A stretch of 64,000 bases of DNA from positions 15,663,397-15,727,396 of the forward strand of contig NC_134652.1 of assembly GCF_030463565.1 (NCBI RefSeq), in the 5' to 3' direction. This DNA is from Pelecanus crispus. Its lineage: Eukaryota > Chordata > Aves > Pelecaniformes > Pelecanidae. Shown piece after piece: positions 22,201-35,200 of this stretch; position 1 is the stretch's first letter; the number at the start of each line of letters is the position of its first letter. Position numbers and translations under genes: made by a program. Under the pieces are notes generated by a model. That model saw only the letters and a list, made by a program, of their open reading frames with translations. It did not search any database and was not told where the DNA came from.

Positions 22201-25200
22201 CCATGAGCCAGGCCTTGTGCTTCTGCACCCCAGATGAGGCTGCACATACCTCAGCCAGCCCCTGTAATCCAGCCTACACCACAGAGAGAGGAAGGAGCAC
22301 CCTGCAGCTTGCTCAGGAAACATTCTTGGGTCACAAGCAGGGAGAGCAGCTACCAGCTGCTGAATCAGCCAGCAGGCACAGGAGGCTCCAAGAGCAAGTG
22401 GGTGCTGGAAACACCTCTGCCCTTCCCGGGGAATTCACATACTGCTGAATCACCATCTCAAACAGCCAGACCCAGCACTCATCCTCTGAATCACAACATG
22501 TCACTCCTGCGCCTACCTGGACGAGGTTCATGCAGACAAACCAGAGGAAGTTGCGGTGCCGGGAGAGCTGCTGGAGATACTCTGCCAGGGTGATCCTCTT
22601 CTCCTGGGGGACGGAGTGTTTCTCAATGTGCAGCCTAAAAGAAGAGGAGGGGAAAAAAGCAACCGTGAATCCCTTGCACCAAGCAGGGGAGAGCCCCTAG
22701 CTCGCTCTGTGTAGATGCAGAGCTGTCTTCTCCTCAGCTCCCATCCCAGCCTTTCCTCTCCCTGGACCAAATCAAAACAGTAGAGTCTACATCAGTGTTT
22801 GCTTTATTGCTAGCAAGAACCACGGGCAACAGGTCTCCCAAAGAATATTTGCCTTCTGAACCCAAAATTCAGATTTCTGTCCATAAAAGCATTCTCCTCT
22901 TATTAGCCATTCCACTATGCATACATTCCTCTTCCAGATCCCTGCAGTTAGCTCACCTGGCTGATCTCATCAGGATCTGCTGTGTTAGTACAGCATAATG
23001 CTGGCAGCTCATAACAAGAGACAAGTGAGGCAGCCCAAGGAAAAGCAAGGTTGCTGAATGGGTAAAATCAGCTGCATCATGGCCCACCGACAGCCCAGCC
23101 ACTACCAGGTAGCTAAAGCAAGCAAAAGGGTAAGAGACATTCACTTGTCCAGCTCCATAGGAATGGGCAGCAAGGTGGTCTCATGCTCAAGCAGGAATGC
23201 TTTCATGATAAGCTGCCTCTGACATTTGCCACTCACAGGCCTCGCTGGGTGGTCTAGATATTAACTCATTTCATGTTCCAAACACTGGATGGCCACACAG
23301 CAGGTCAGGGCTCTGCCTCCAGTTTGGGCCAGGGGTGTCACGAGATAGTTTTGTCCTATTTTCAGAGGGCATTAGGAGCCAGTGTGACAGAGGTGATTCT
23401 GAAAACTGTATCAACAAACAAGAACCGTAGGATTAACAAAAATTTGCCCTGTCCTGGATCTTCCCACACATTTAGTTTGCTGCAGTGCATAAAAGGACTC
23501 TACAGATCTATGCCAGGCCTTTGTTCCTGCCACAGAATTGGTGACACTTACTCTTTTAGGGTTGATTCTTGGTCCCATTTTGCTTTTCCATCAGCCTCAA
23601 ACCGCTGGCGGAGCAGCTGTGTGGACAGGGTAAAACCAACGATGGAGCAGAGGGCCAGCACGATGCAAAATATGCGAAAGTAAAAGAAGTTCTCTTTGTT
23701 CCACACTGTGTAGGACATGAAGACAGAGAGGGAGCCTATGGCACTGAAGAGAGAGCAGTAGAAGTTGAGGCTAGTCCTGTCTTTTGCTGAAACAGCCAGG
23801 TCTGCAAGCAAGGCGTTGTGATGCAGGTCGACCATGGTGAGAAAGCTGTCATACATGCAGAGGCAAAGAAGGAACTGCAAACCAGGATGAGCCCAGGCAA
23901 CCCAGAAAGCCAGGAAAGAGATGGCAAAGAGGGGACCATTGTGGCTTAGTGCCCTGAGCCTCTTCAGAACTACTTCTGGGGAGGAAATCTCTGCTCCTGG
24001 CCTGCAAAAGAAGACAAAAACTTTAGACACCTGGACAAAACCCTGCATGACCATGTATTCTCCCTTTCCAGGGAAGTCACGTAAGCAGCCTAGACACACA
24101 TACAAGCATTTGCTCATGCCACAAGCACCCACATCAGATACCCTCTCAGCTAATACATGAATACACTGAAAATATGGGTTTAAGGAGGCCAAAAAAGCAT
24201 GAAGGAAAGAGATTGTTTTGCTCCAGAGCAAGTCTCTCCCTGATAGTGTTGCACTGTCTGTGCTTTGCACAATGTAAATTATTTCAATGAGCACTTAAAA
24301 GTTTTTACTAGTTGCAGGAAGCCACACCATGATTTTCATTAAAAGTTTGACATAAATACATGAGAAACGCTAATGGCCACCAGTGATCCGGGATCCAGGG
24401 AATTTGAGAACAACTGGTCTGAGACATTCCAGGTGGAAATAATTGTCCTTTTCCCCCTTGTGTCTCCCAAACCATGGACAGACACCCTCTAACACCCCAC
24501 TAAGAGGCTTGCTCATATAGCAGGGGCTTGAGATTTTAGGTGCCCGTATTTTAGGTTCTGTACCACTCATGTGATTGTTAAGGGTTAGGGTCACATCTAC
24601 CTGATAGGTGGGCAACTTCCTTTGTACAGCCAGGTACTGAAATAACGTGCAAAGAGCACTGAACTTCAAAGATGCCAGGAAAAGGAGGTATTTAAGAGTT
24701 CCATGCCCCAGAAACTATTCCCACGCTATCATTTTAAAGCTGCCAATTTCACATCATCCCCCCAGAGACTAAACTTCCCAGCCTCTGCTGGAAGTGGAAC
24801 TCAACTTACTGCTGCGTGCTAAGGAACACCCGGTCGCTCAGCCAGCCAAACAGAGGGTCATTGAGGCTGTTCCAGATCAGAAACACCGTCTAGGAAAGAA
24901 AACAGGACAGTGAAACAAACCACAGGACAGCTCCCACAAAGACTCAGTTCTGTTACTGAAGCAAGCAGTGCTGAGCTGCCACGGTGAACAACCAGCACGA
25001 ACCATCCCAGCGCACCTCCCCTGCGCCATTGCTGCTGTACAATTCCTCTGTCTGGGGCAACTGCCAGATTAACACAGTGAGGCCAGTGGTTTTCCCTGCT
25101 TGTGAAACACCCCAACGTCCCCAGAGGAAGGCAGCCTTAAGAACCAAGTCTCTGGGTTTTCTATCCCAGCTTGTTCTCCGTTTACGTAAGTGGGGAAAAC

Positions 25201-25521
25201 TGAAAAGCCCAAGCTAGCACTCGGAAGGCTCCCTTGCTCCCCCTCCAAAGGGGAGTACTGCTATTACAACTAATGCTCTTCACACTTCCAGCAAGGAGTG
25301 GTCTTGATTTCAGAATTTCTTACTTAAGAGGGCAGAAATCTATGGAAAAGACTAACCTCTCCTATCCAAAAGGACAGTTTATCAATCTTGTAAACAGAGA
25401 CAAAGGTGTCCACGTAGTACAGGAGGAATACGTTGTGCAAAATGGAAACAAATAGTGACAGGGACCCGTAGATCACTGCAGTGGGCAAATGAAAAAGACA
25501 AGCCAACAGTCGCAACCCCAT
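19275..25521 (-). CDS. MFSD13A: MFSD13A (TMEM180), MFS/GPH-type membrane transporter-like protein
   Basis: Minus-strand coding exons, 5' to 3': 25357-25521, 24810-24889, 23552-24001, 22517-22634, 21423-21519, 20505-20676, 19739-19932, 19275-19522 (TAG). All junctions are GT-AG, phases agree and they sum to 507 residues, close to the roughly 517 of the human protein. The ATG at 25521 is preceded by an in-frame stop (TGA). The protein is hydrophobic throughout, consistent with about 11-12 membrane spans. Residues 66-75 read [10 protein letters not shown], the cytoplasmic-loop signature of the GPH sugar-cation symporter branch of the major facilitator superfamily. Residues 377-400 ([10 protein letters not shown], then [12 protein letters not shown]) resemble the equivalent second-half loop of melibiose permease-like proteins. 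The substrate of the vertebrate protein is not known to me. It converges on ACTR1A, the same order and orientation as in human. Confidence 0.96.
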
Positions 25522-25625
25522 GTTGGTGTAGTCAGCATTCAGCTCCCTCGATCACCTCCATTTCAGATGGGATTTCTTCTCCCAACACCTGCTACGTATT
25601 TGTTGGGGCCAATCCATTGTTGCTC
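25522..25625 (-). other. MFSD13A: MFSD13A 5' UTR portion of the first coding exon
   Basis: A strong minus-strand acceptor (TTTTCTCTCCTGCAG, AG at 25627-25626) precedes 104 bases of leader that run into the start codon. The leader holds two upstream ATGs (25617 and 25538), each opening a 21-codon frame. The second overlaps the main start in another frame. The acceptor implies at least one further upstream non-coding exon, probably in the CpG island near 31.9 kb. Confidence 0.65.
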
Positions 25626-27589
25626 CTGCAGGAGAGAAAATAAAATAAAATGAAACCACATTCAATTTCTTAAGTTAACTAAAAGTTAAATCAAATTGGT
25701 AAATCTTTGCCAGCAGAGATCAGAATTCATACTGTTTTGAGGAGCTGTTCAAAAGTGTATTGGAGGGGATTTAAGTGACTAAAAACTGTCTGCTGCACTA
25801 AAGCTGTTTCATAAAGCTGAGGCCAGGCTGCAGGCTCCCAGGGGTACAACTGTCTCCCTGTGAGCAGGCCGCCCCTTCCTTTACTCTGTAATGTTCTTTG
25901 TTATCCAGAAAGTAGCCGATTAGCTCTTTCCAGCTTTTTAAAGGCAAGGTCACAGGAGGAATCAAGCCAGATAGCTGCAAGCAACAAAACAGCCTTCAGA
26001 GAACACACCTAGTCACTGACATTTTTAGGTACCGGTGTAAATTTTTAGCCAAATAAAAATGACAACAGCTGTGATGTAATCTCACACATGCAAACTGCTT
26101 TCCCCCAGCAGTCACAGCTGACTGCACCTGGGCTGGCTTAGACAGGAGTTATTTATGGCAAGCAGCGTTACTGCTTTGTGGCATGAAAACACACAGCCAG
26201 AACATGACGGCATGCAGCAGACGCGCTGCCATCATGCAATAAAGGCAACCAAGAGTCGCTTAGCAGCTGTCCAGCTTGTCTTGGGGTGGCCTGAATTTTA
26301 GGATTGGTTTCTGAAATAAAGATGCTTTGGCTGGACAGCAATATATATGGAAACAAAACAAGTGGAAACAGCAGCCTTATACCAGAACAAGTCACTGTAA
26401 ATTCACAACAGGCTGACGTGTGAGGGGAGGACTCCTCACACTGGCATGGACAGGAGGTGGGACCATCGTCTTCCCACAATGTACTCTACTGCTTTTCAGA
26501 CTAAGCCCCCTCAAGCTGCTACAGACAAAAGGCAAAACACAAGGCACCTCTTCAGAGGCACTCATGTATCTGGTGAGATATTAAGGGCTCTTAAATCAGT
26601 GTAAGTCAGCTTCTCCAGCCCGTGCCATCCTAAGAAGCTCTGTTCACAGCATACACGACAGGTGATGACAGGGTCGCTATCTTAACACCGTCACAAGCAA
26701 GATAAAGGGCTGGAAGTCATTCCCGTTTCAGCCCTCCGGTGTCCGCACTCACCCAACTCAGATGCGTCGTGGGGACAACTCCACAATGCAGGATAAGAAT
26801 GAGCACATCAGAAACGGGAAACTACGCACCAAGCCAGCCTTCTTGGGCTTGCAACATCAGCTGCAGCAAGTCCAAGCAGAAGATCAAGGGGGAGAATAAA
26901 CAGCTGGGTATGAAACCTGATGAAACTCCAGTCCCATTCAGCATTTCCCAGAAGCCATGAGTCTGACCACTTCTAGGCAAGATTAGAAAAGCAAAAATAA
27001 CCTCTGCTCTGCCTAGCCCAAGGAATTCCTCATAACTAGCTCAGAAGGAGCAGGAAGAGCATTTGTTCCAATCAATTACATCACTAGATTGAAACTGCAC
27101 ATCGGCTCCACTCCCAGCCAAAGCGCTAGACCTCAACTGGATTCAACTGCAGAGCCCTCGTGGAGCGGAGCCACCATTCTGCATCCCCACCCTGCCAAAA
27201 CCCACCGCCAGATAAAAGGAAAACACTGCTTGGAGGGGAATTCAGCCAGACAATGAACTTTTATAGGTGTAATCAGAGACAGACAAGCCTCAAGGGAAAA
27301 CTACATTTTATGCGGTCACGCATTGAAAAGGAATCAAGAATTTGTGATGTGTAAAGATAAAGGTTAAGAAGAAGGCAGGGCTAAGCCAGCTGACCCACTG
27401 ATGAGTCCTGTGCCTCTCACCAAGAGCCTTCTGCAGAGGCCTGGCTAAAGGGCAGATGAAGCCAGAGTGCTGGGCACCCTCATGAATGGGATGGAGAACA
27501 ATGGGACAGCATCATTTTGCACCGTATGAAGCCTCAGTGAATCCAGACCTTGACCGCTGCATGCACATCTAACCTCACTGCAAAATTCC

Positions 27590-28030
27590 CGAGACATAGA
27601 GAGACAAGGGCAACTAAGTCAATCAAGGGACTGAGGCAGCTGCCTGCTGAGGAAAGACTAAACAGCTGGGACTCCAGGCAGAGAGGAAAGGCTGAAGGGG
27701 GACATGATCAAGGTTTGCAGAGTCCCACACGCAGTGGATAAGGTGAAGGTGGAACTGTTGTGTGCCAGGACACCAGAACTGGGAGCACTCACTGTAACTA
27801 GCAGGAAATCAGTTTAAGGCACATGAAAATACTTCTTCACCTGGCAGGTAGCAAACATCTGACATTTGCTGCCAAAGGAGGTTGCAGAGATGGGCAGCAG
27901 GTTCAAAGGATTCAAGAAATTCATGGAAAACAGCTGTACACAAACAGCTACTAAAGGGAACAGGCAGGGAAATCCCCTGTAGCATCCCTAATCCGAGGGC
28001 TGCACATGCTGGGGGTGGATAAGTAGAAAG
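27590..28030 (+). mobile_element. old, diverged CR1 LINE fragment (plus-strand sense)
   Basis: CR1-like blocks in order: CAATCAAGGGACTGAGGCAG, GAGGAAAGACTAAACAGCTG, AGGCTGAAGGGGGACATGAT, a GTGGATAAGGTGAA segment, a CCAAAGGAGGTTGCAGAGAT segment and TTCATGGAAAACAGCTGT near the end. It is much more diverged than the copies in ACTR1A. It lies in the MFSD13A intron, antisense to that gene. Boundaries are approximate. Confidence 0.7.
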
Positions 28031-31000
28031 GCCCACAGACAGTAGCCAAGCTCACGTGCTCTTCCCCTAAATAGCATCTCCTGCTGCCACCGTGGGGCAG
28101 AACATGGGGCGAGAGAGACCAACAGCCTGACCTGCTAGGGCTATTAACTTGGACTTGACTTCACTACCCAACGCCTGTTTGAAAGCAAAGCCCACTCTAG
28201 ACTTGGTCCTTACCACTGCACTTTACACATGTACCCATCCAAATGATGCTTCACTACGCATATGTGACACCAACCGCAGCTGCTGAAGTTTCCAGAGACA
28301 CCTCATTTTGTCATTTATATGCTACGGTGCTGTTTAAAGGAAGGTGAAGTTCCGCTTCCTCTCCTCCTTCTCCCTCACAGATGCGCAACCCCTCCAGCCA
28401 GCTGACCTTTGTAAGTGATTTCACTTTGCAGGGATAGCTGTTAGGTAATTTTTTAGTTTTTATTTTCCCTCCTCATCTGCAAATGTGCATATGAAAAGAA
28501 ACAAATCATAGTTGTCCATAAAAAGTAGATTTTGCTTCTACATCCAAAGCACTGTGTTATTTAAGCTTGCCGCACTGGTATTTTCGTAACCTTTTCCTTG
28601 GGATGGAGAATTACTCATGGAGCATGGCAGAATTTTTCAACATTAGGCTTTAAGTAGTAATGGGAAGAGGAGCTGCAGGAGGGAATAGCTATCGTTCATT
28701 CACGCTGAACTTCTAATGCACAGTCATAAAGCAACAGGCTCATAAATTAGAAAACAACTAGCCTTTATTTCAGAAACTTCCACCTCCGCATCTGACATCT
28801 GGCGTCGCTCCTGCCAGTGACGTTTGCAGATCTTATCTTTTTGAGAAGGATGTTTGAATAGTGGCTACCAGGAAAGCATTGCTTTTGTTTGAGAGTGCTG
28901 GCGTACAGCGGCTGGAAACACACCACAGTTTGGGGCTTGCACATCTGCTCTAACTTCCTAGCCAGCTCACAGCTGGATTCGCAAGTCATTGTGTCCCATG
29001 GCGATTCAGCAACCCTTTGGCCTTACAACAAGACTGAGCTCCAGCCTTCCACAGCTGAAGGCGGTTGTACCGAGTTGGCAGCAGAGCCATATACATGAAT
29101 CTTGGCCTAATCCGGTCTTTTAAGCAGGGCCAGATGATTCCTATATGCTGAAGTTGCCACTCAGGAACCTGAAATAGTCATCTGCAGACCTGACCGCAGT
29201 AACAGGATGGCTCTCCCGTTCATTCTCCACTATATGGGTAATGCAGGCTGGAATATCCTAAATAATACTTCAGGATATGTCTGTGCTTGCTCCAGCCATC
29301 ACTACACTGCCTCTGCTGCATATTCTGGATTTTGGGTGGCTTACTAGCTAAAGCAGAGGGCCAGAAAAATATACCAGCTCCATGTCTCTGCATCCACTAC
29401 ACAGTAAATCCACCAGCTGGATAAGCCACCCAGGAGGGGACCCTATTTCTAGGCATTCTTCACGGCCAGACAGGACTGGGCTGCTGGTGGTCCAGCCCCA
29501 TCCACAGGGAAGCCAGACTAGAGCTGCGCCCATGAAGAGCTGCTGCCCTGTGACCTGTCCCAGCATAGCGCCTGGTGCTGGGCACATGAACTGCTCACAG
29601 GCCCTGTAGGTGACATTCTCAGCCAGAGGAAACAGTTATGGATGTCTTCATCTGGTCAGGCTTATCCATCAGTGACAAGTCCATTTTGTAAGCACGGACC
29701 AGGTTCTGCACAGTCCTTCCCACCCCACGCGTGGTACCCCAGGAAGTGTCCAAAGCACAGACACCTCTGTGGGTCCTCACCCCATGGAGCTACTTAGATT
29801 CTGGCAGGACTCTGTTCGGTAAGAAGGGAAATCCCTCCACAGAGCTATTTCACTGAATGAAACTGAAAGAGCCTCCACTTAAACAAAAAAAATCCTCAAA
29901 ATCCTATTCCTGTCCCAGGAAAGCTCCTATCTAGACACACTCTCCACAAAATTTAGGCTCCTCTGACCAAACTTTGATCCCATGCACCCTCTTAGAGGCA
30001 GATATATCTCCAAGACTCTCAGTTTCTCCACCATACTACTTCTGAAATCCTAACACCACATTTCATCAGATAATCTACTTGCTAACAGAGAGTCTCGAGG
30101 GAATGCCACACACCACGCAGTCCCACGTAAAACATTAACGAACTCCCCAACAGCAGAATCCCAGCAGCCTGGTATCTGAACAGTAAAGCAATGAAGCCTT
30201 TGAACACCTGATACCACCTGGGTCAGGCAAGGCAACGTGCCACTTCGAAGAGGCTATGAGGGCATTTCCCAGTACTCTTTACCAATTCAACAATCGCAGA
30301 TGTCTCCGTATCAAGAGGTTTGGTAACACCCTTCTTATTACAGGTAATCACGTGCTTCCCTCACTCCTGCAGAGCTCATACACGTAAACAGAACTGCCAC
30401 ACAGATGACAATTAACATCTTGAACCAGCTGGTAGTTTCTGTGGGGTTGTGTTCCAGCAGAGCAATCTCATTATATCAGATCTCATTCCCTAATGTGATT
30501 ACAAGGTTCGTTAATAGAGGTAACCGGGTAGATCTCATAGTCTTGGTATCTGGCACAGCATTTAACTTAACAGCACATTGCATCCCTTTTCTAAACAATT
30601 CATTGTTTACAGTGTAAGGAAAATGTATTAGATAGATTAACAACTGGTTTCCCATGACGTTACCATCAGTGTAAGTGCTAATCCTGTAGTGCACTTGCAT
30701 AGCACTGGTATGGGGACCATTGCCAGGTAACTCTGGCCTCAAATTACAGATTTAGAAGTAAATACGAAACCTTTACTGAAAGCAACTCCCAAGAGTGGAA
30801 TCACAGAAGCTAGAAGAGGGGATTACTACACAGATAGAGCTTGTTCTTGTTAAGATTTAATAGGCAGCACAAGGTGAGAAGCCCTTTTTACCACTCTGCC
30901 CAAGCGGCAGCAGTGGGGAGTTTCTGCTACACTATCTCCATCTTCTCGCCAGGGATACTTTTCACCTATGAAAACCTTTCAAAGCCGCAGTCACCCCGCT

Positions 31001-31689
31001 AAGTCCCCAGCTTCGGCCACCAGCCACGTGCCACTAACCAAAGGACTGAAGGAAGCCCAGCTACCAAGGCCATGGGAGAGCTCTGTGGCGTTTAGGCCGG
31101 AAAAACACAGCATTTGGTCACCAACTAACGTAGCCGATGCCCTGTGTGTGGGAAAGGAACACGGGGAGCCAGGTGACACCCGCAAAGTGAGGCCGGAGAC
31201 ACGGACACCATTCCTTTGGCCACCAAGAAGATGAGCCCAGGCAGCGGTGCCACCGCCAGCACCCATCTGCAAGGTCCCCCAGGCTGAGGGGAGGCCTAGC
31301 GGCCCCGGGAGAGGAGGTGGTGGCCGGCAGGGGCACGGCCATCATTTGGTGCGGGCTCCCGCTCGGGCTCCATGGCGGCGGAGGGCCCGCTCGGGGTCGT
31401 GCGGCGCAGCCAGGCGAGGGGAAGGTGCCACGGGGACGCGGCTCTCGGAGCCCTGCTCGGCACCTCCCGGCAGGGTGGACTGCCCTCACCGCCCGCCCCA
31501 CGGCAGGGGACGGGGCAGTGCCAGGGCCACCTCTGCGTGCCGCGACCCTGCGACGGGGTGGGAGCCAGACCCCGACCGGCCCCAGAGCTGGGAACAGACG
31601 GACCGAGGCTCCTGCCCGCGGGCACCGACAGCAGGGAGGGAGGGCACCCCCCCGCGCCCACGTGGGACCGCCCAGAGTAACGGCGGGAG

Positions 31690-31880
31690 GCACACGCCGG
31701 GGCACTACCAACGCAGTGCGGGGAGGAACCCCCCGCCCCGCACGGGCGGCCCCACCGCGGCGGGGGAACCCCCGCCCCGCCCGGACTGCCCCACTGCATT
31801 GAGGGGGGGGGTCTCCCCCACCCCCCCCGCACGGCCCCGCTGCAGGCGGGGAGACAAACCCAGGCCGGCACCGGGGCGGG
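31690..31880. repeat. GC-rich imperfect minisatellite in the CpG island
   Basis: About four diverged units of roughly 40-50 bases repeat a pattern of GGGG(G)-AAC/TCT-CCCCC-GCCCCGC-ACGG followed by a GCCCCACNGC block. Runs of up to nine G and eight C occur together, so the stretch could form G-quadruplexes on either strand. Confidence 0.5.
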
Positions 31881-32239
31881 GGAGGCACCGCGCCGCGCCG
31901 CGCCGCACCCCTCCCCACAGCCGTCCCTCAACGCCTCCTACCTCCGTCCGTTACCGGCGCTGCCCCCGCCGTTCCGCCGCCGGACGGCACGCCCGCGCAT
32001 GCGCGCCCCACAGCCTCCCGACCCCGCCCCGTGCCTGGCTCCGGCCCGAGGCCATCTTGCGTCCTGGCAAGCGAAGCCGCCCCCTCCCGGCCGCCATCTC
32101 GTGGGAGGTCACCGCGCCGACTTCCTCGGCCGCCTCATTTGCATTAACCCCACCCCCAGCGAGGGGGAGCCGCTCCCCGGGGCCTCTCTAGCCGGAGCAG
32201 GCCGGCTCCTCTATGATCCATCCGGCTCGCGGGGCGCTT

Positions 32240-32253
32240 GTCGCCATGGAAAC
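32240..32253 (+). promoter_or_regulatory. RFX X-box
   Basis: GTCGCCATGGAAAC fits the RFX-factor consensus GTNRCC-N(0-3)-RGYAAC with a single difference (A for Y in the right half-site). X-boxes of this form lie close to transcription starts of ciliary genes. It sits at the plus-strand side of the CpG island that divides MFSD13A from the downstream plus-strand gene. Which of the two it serves is inference. Confidence 0.6.
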
Positions 32254-35200
32254 GCCGCCGGCGGTAAACGCTGTTGCGCGGCCCTCGGCTGGGCAGGGCG
32301 GGCCGGGCCTCTGCCACCGGTGCCAGCGGGGCAGCGACGGCGCGGCGCTCCAGGCCTCATCCCCCGGCGTGCCCTCCAGCGGGCAGGCTGCCCTGGGGGC
32401 TGCCGCCCCTCTGCCCAGCACCGTGGGGCTGGAGGAGAACCGGGGCTGGGAAGCACAAGGTGCCTCCTGGTGAAGGCAGCTGGCCTCCTGGTGTCTTTTC
32501 ACCTTAAACACCTCGCACTGCTCCAAGGGAGCCTTGAAAGGGCATTGTGCCAAGCTGCACAAGGACAAACTGGAAGCAAAACAAAACGTGGGAAAGGCTG
32601 AGGCTGCAAATGCGGCTGCTCAGGGGCACGTAGCCTTCCCCAAAGCCCTACTTGTCTTTGGTCTTTGTCATCAGCTACTTACGCTTACCTCTCAAGATTC
32701 AGTTTACTTTATGTTGTCCCAAATATTTCAGAAATTAGAGACTGTCCTTTGTTATCTAATATTTCTCTTTGGTGCTTTCTCTCACAGAAGCAACTCCTGG
32801 TTTTTGCATACACATCACCTTCAACCTCTCACTGCAGCAGTTGCTCCCATCCAACTATTCACAAATTTCACTAGTGAAAATTGAGGTGAAAGCCTAATGG
32901 CTGCATTCAGAAAAGTATCATTGCATCCTATTACTTCCTGATATTTTTGTGTATTTGGCTTAGTAGTGGCTTCCTAAACAGGTCCCTTTTATAAATTCAT
33001 AGAAGCCAGGCAATTAATTGCAGTCAACAGGTTTTATAATTAAAGAGAGATTGGTAGGCATTTAGCTTCAGCTATTGAGATCACCTGAAGCAGAGCAAGG
33101 CACTAAGCATCCTTCAGCAGCACGCTCTGCCGCAGCAGTTGTGCTGAGCAATGATGAGCTGAGCTTACAGACCGAGCCACCCTTTTTTAGACCTGTGTGG
33201 GGATTTGTATCTGTAAAGGCCTATGACAGTGCAGGTGCTTATGATGAGGTAGTGCTGATGGGAGCCATTTGTGTGGCTCCTTACTTAATTGCAATCTACT
33301 GAATGAGTAGTGAGTACAAATACCAGCTTAGGTGGCTGTAGCTGAGTGTGAATGAAAAAAGCTTGAGGGGGAAGCAAAGAAAAAGTAGGGTTCATTTTCA
33401 AAGCACTCAGTAGGTAGGGTCTTTTCCATGCTATTCAGTTAGTTACTTTAAATTTTGCAGTTTTTTGAGTGTTGTTAATAGTGTTTTGCTGCTTTGAGGA
33501 AGAACCTGAAGTTTTGGTAAGTGCTTTTGAGTTTTTTGTCATGCTGGCTTCATGTACTGACTTTAGCTGTTCCTTTACCTGTGTCCTCTATCCTTGCTAT
33601 GTGTGAGTTTTTATATTCAAGGCTGGGTTGTCTTTTTCTTTTTTTTTTTTCCTCCCCTATAGGGCTTCTCACTAGCTGTGTACCTTGTATTAGCTTTAGC
33701 AGCCTTGTCCATAGATGGCTGGGTTTACAGTTACCTGTCTAAGCACATAATATAGCTGCTGAAGGAATGAGCTTCCTGTTGCTTTCCTTAGCTACAAGGG
33801 CATGTTCAGACAGGTATTGCAGTCCTGGTTACTACAGGAAAGCTTCTGCAAGGTGAGATGTGGTATCTTAGTGTGTCTCCTGGCTCTGTATGTGTCACTG
33901 AGCTACATCAGTGAAAAGAGACTGTAGAAAGCAAGCTGCTTTCTTAAGATCAGGTTGTGTATCCTACTGTCTCTTGTTCCTTAGTTAAGTGAAGGCATCA
34001 TCTTGTCTGGTTTTTCTCAGGATGTGAGTACATGCACGCTGAATAAATGTCTGTCTCTGCTTTCTGCGCTTATGCCTAAAAACTTGTCTATGTTGGAATG
34101 TTTTACCAGTTACAATGGCAAAACAGTACTATTGCTAGCTTAAATGTTTGTAGTAGTAGCGTACAACTGAGGTGTTCTGTGCTTTGCTAGCTTTTTGGAA
34201 ACATAAATGCTTAAATCCCTCTGGGGGCAATGCCTCTTTCACCCTGGTGCATCTGCTTGTTTATCTAGTAGATGCAAGTCTGTGTAGTAGCATGGCTCAG
34301 TTGGGGCGTTGATTCATGCCAGTAGTCTAGCCCGTAACTTTCCTAGCATCTCCTGCTTATAAAAGATACTAATGTAAATTGTTAATGTTGTGTGATGATA
34401 GGCTTTAAATGTTTTTGTTTGGAAAAAATGACATAAAAGAGCTTCTCTGAGTGATTGTGTTCTTGGAAATGCAATATTGCCTTTTGATTCCCATTTAAAA
34501 AAATCAATAATGTTACTTGTAAGCTATGTTCTGTATTGTCTAAAGACTGTAACAGAAGGTAGTTGAATTGGGTTTTTTTAAAGTATCACAGAGTTGTAGA
34601 TCAGCAGACATTGCAGCTGTTTGCCTTGGGGGATGCAATAAGAGCAGTATTCCCGTGGGTAATTTTAGCTCAGATGTTTGAACTTAAGCTAGAAATAGAG
34701 TGTGTGTTGCTGTTGTAACAGAAGGCATTTTTATACACTAAAGTGATGATATGTAATACAACCCCAAAGTCTGGATAATCTGTTTCCTGCCCTGTCCCAC
34801 CTTTTGGGGTATTGATCCCATGGGAAGATCTAGTACAAGTGCATAAGAAGTTATGCCTTCCTTGCTTCTAAACATACAACCTAGATGCAGGATGCACAGA
34901 AATGGGATCTAAGTGTATTTAAAACACAAGCAGTTAAAATGCAAATGGCTTGCTGTGATATTGGATGCTAACATCTGTCAACAGTTAGAAGAAACCCACT
35001 GTGAACATGAAGCCCCTCTGGAGCACCAGGCTGTGTAACCACCTACGGGCCTTTGCAGGACACCAGGAGACTCTCCCAAGAACACTTCAAGGGCAAAGAC
35101 TTGTAATCAAGCAGCTGAGGGAGCGGGATGCTGTGAAAGTGCAAAACGAGTGTGCAAAATGTCGTGCTCTGCTGCGCAAACTGTCTGTGTGCGAGATAAG

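Larger units (their letters stand above)
25626..31941 (-). other. MFSD13A: probable MFSD13A first intron
   Basis: The stretch runs from the leader-exon acceptor to a candidate donor in the CpG island (GGACGGAG then GTAGGA, splice at 31942/31941). It contains one old CR1 fragment (27590-28030). Otherwise I see no coding exon or RNA gene. An additional small non-coding exon could be hidden here. Confidence 0.45.
31250..32450. promoter_or_regulatory. CpG-island promoter of MFSD13A, probably bidirectional
   Basis: About 1.2 kb of very CpG-dense sequence contains an NRF1-type palindrome GCGCATGCGC (31995-32004), a YY1-type GCCATCTT (32051-32058), an octamer ATTTGCAT (32137-32144) and an RFX X-box GTCGCCATGGAAAC (32240-32253). 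There is no TATA box in the island. On the minus strand a first MFSD13A exon could end at 31942. On the plus strand a donor-like GCG|GTAAAC occurs at 32263/32264. Long frames across the island in several phases reflect base composition, not genes. Confidence 0.75.

Noticed and set aside
31247..32191. Long open frames on both strands across the CpG island (up to 314 codons)
   Set aside because: Composition is Arg/Pro/Gly/Ala-rich, several phases are open at once, and no motif is recognisable. This is what GC-rich, stop-poor DNA yields.
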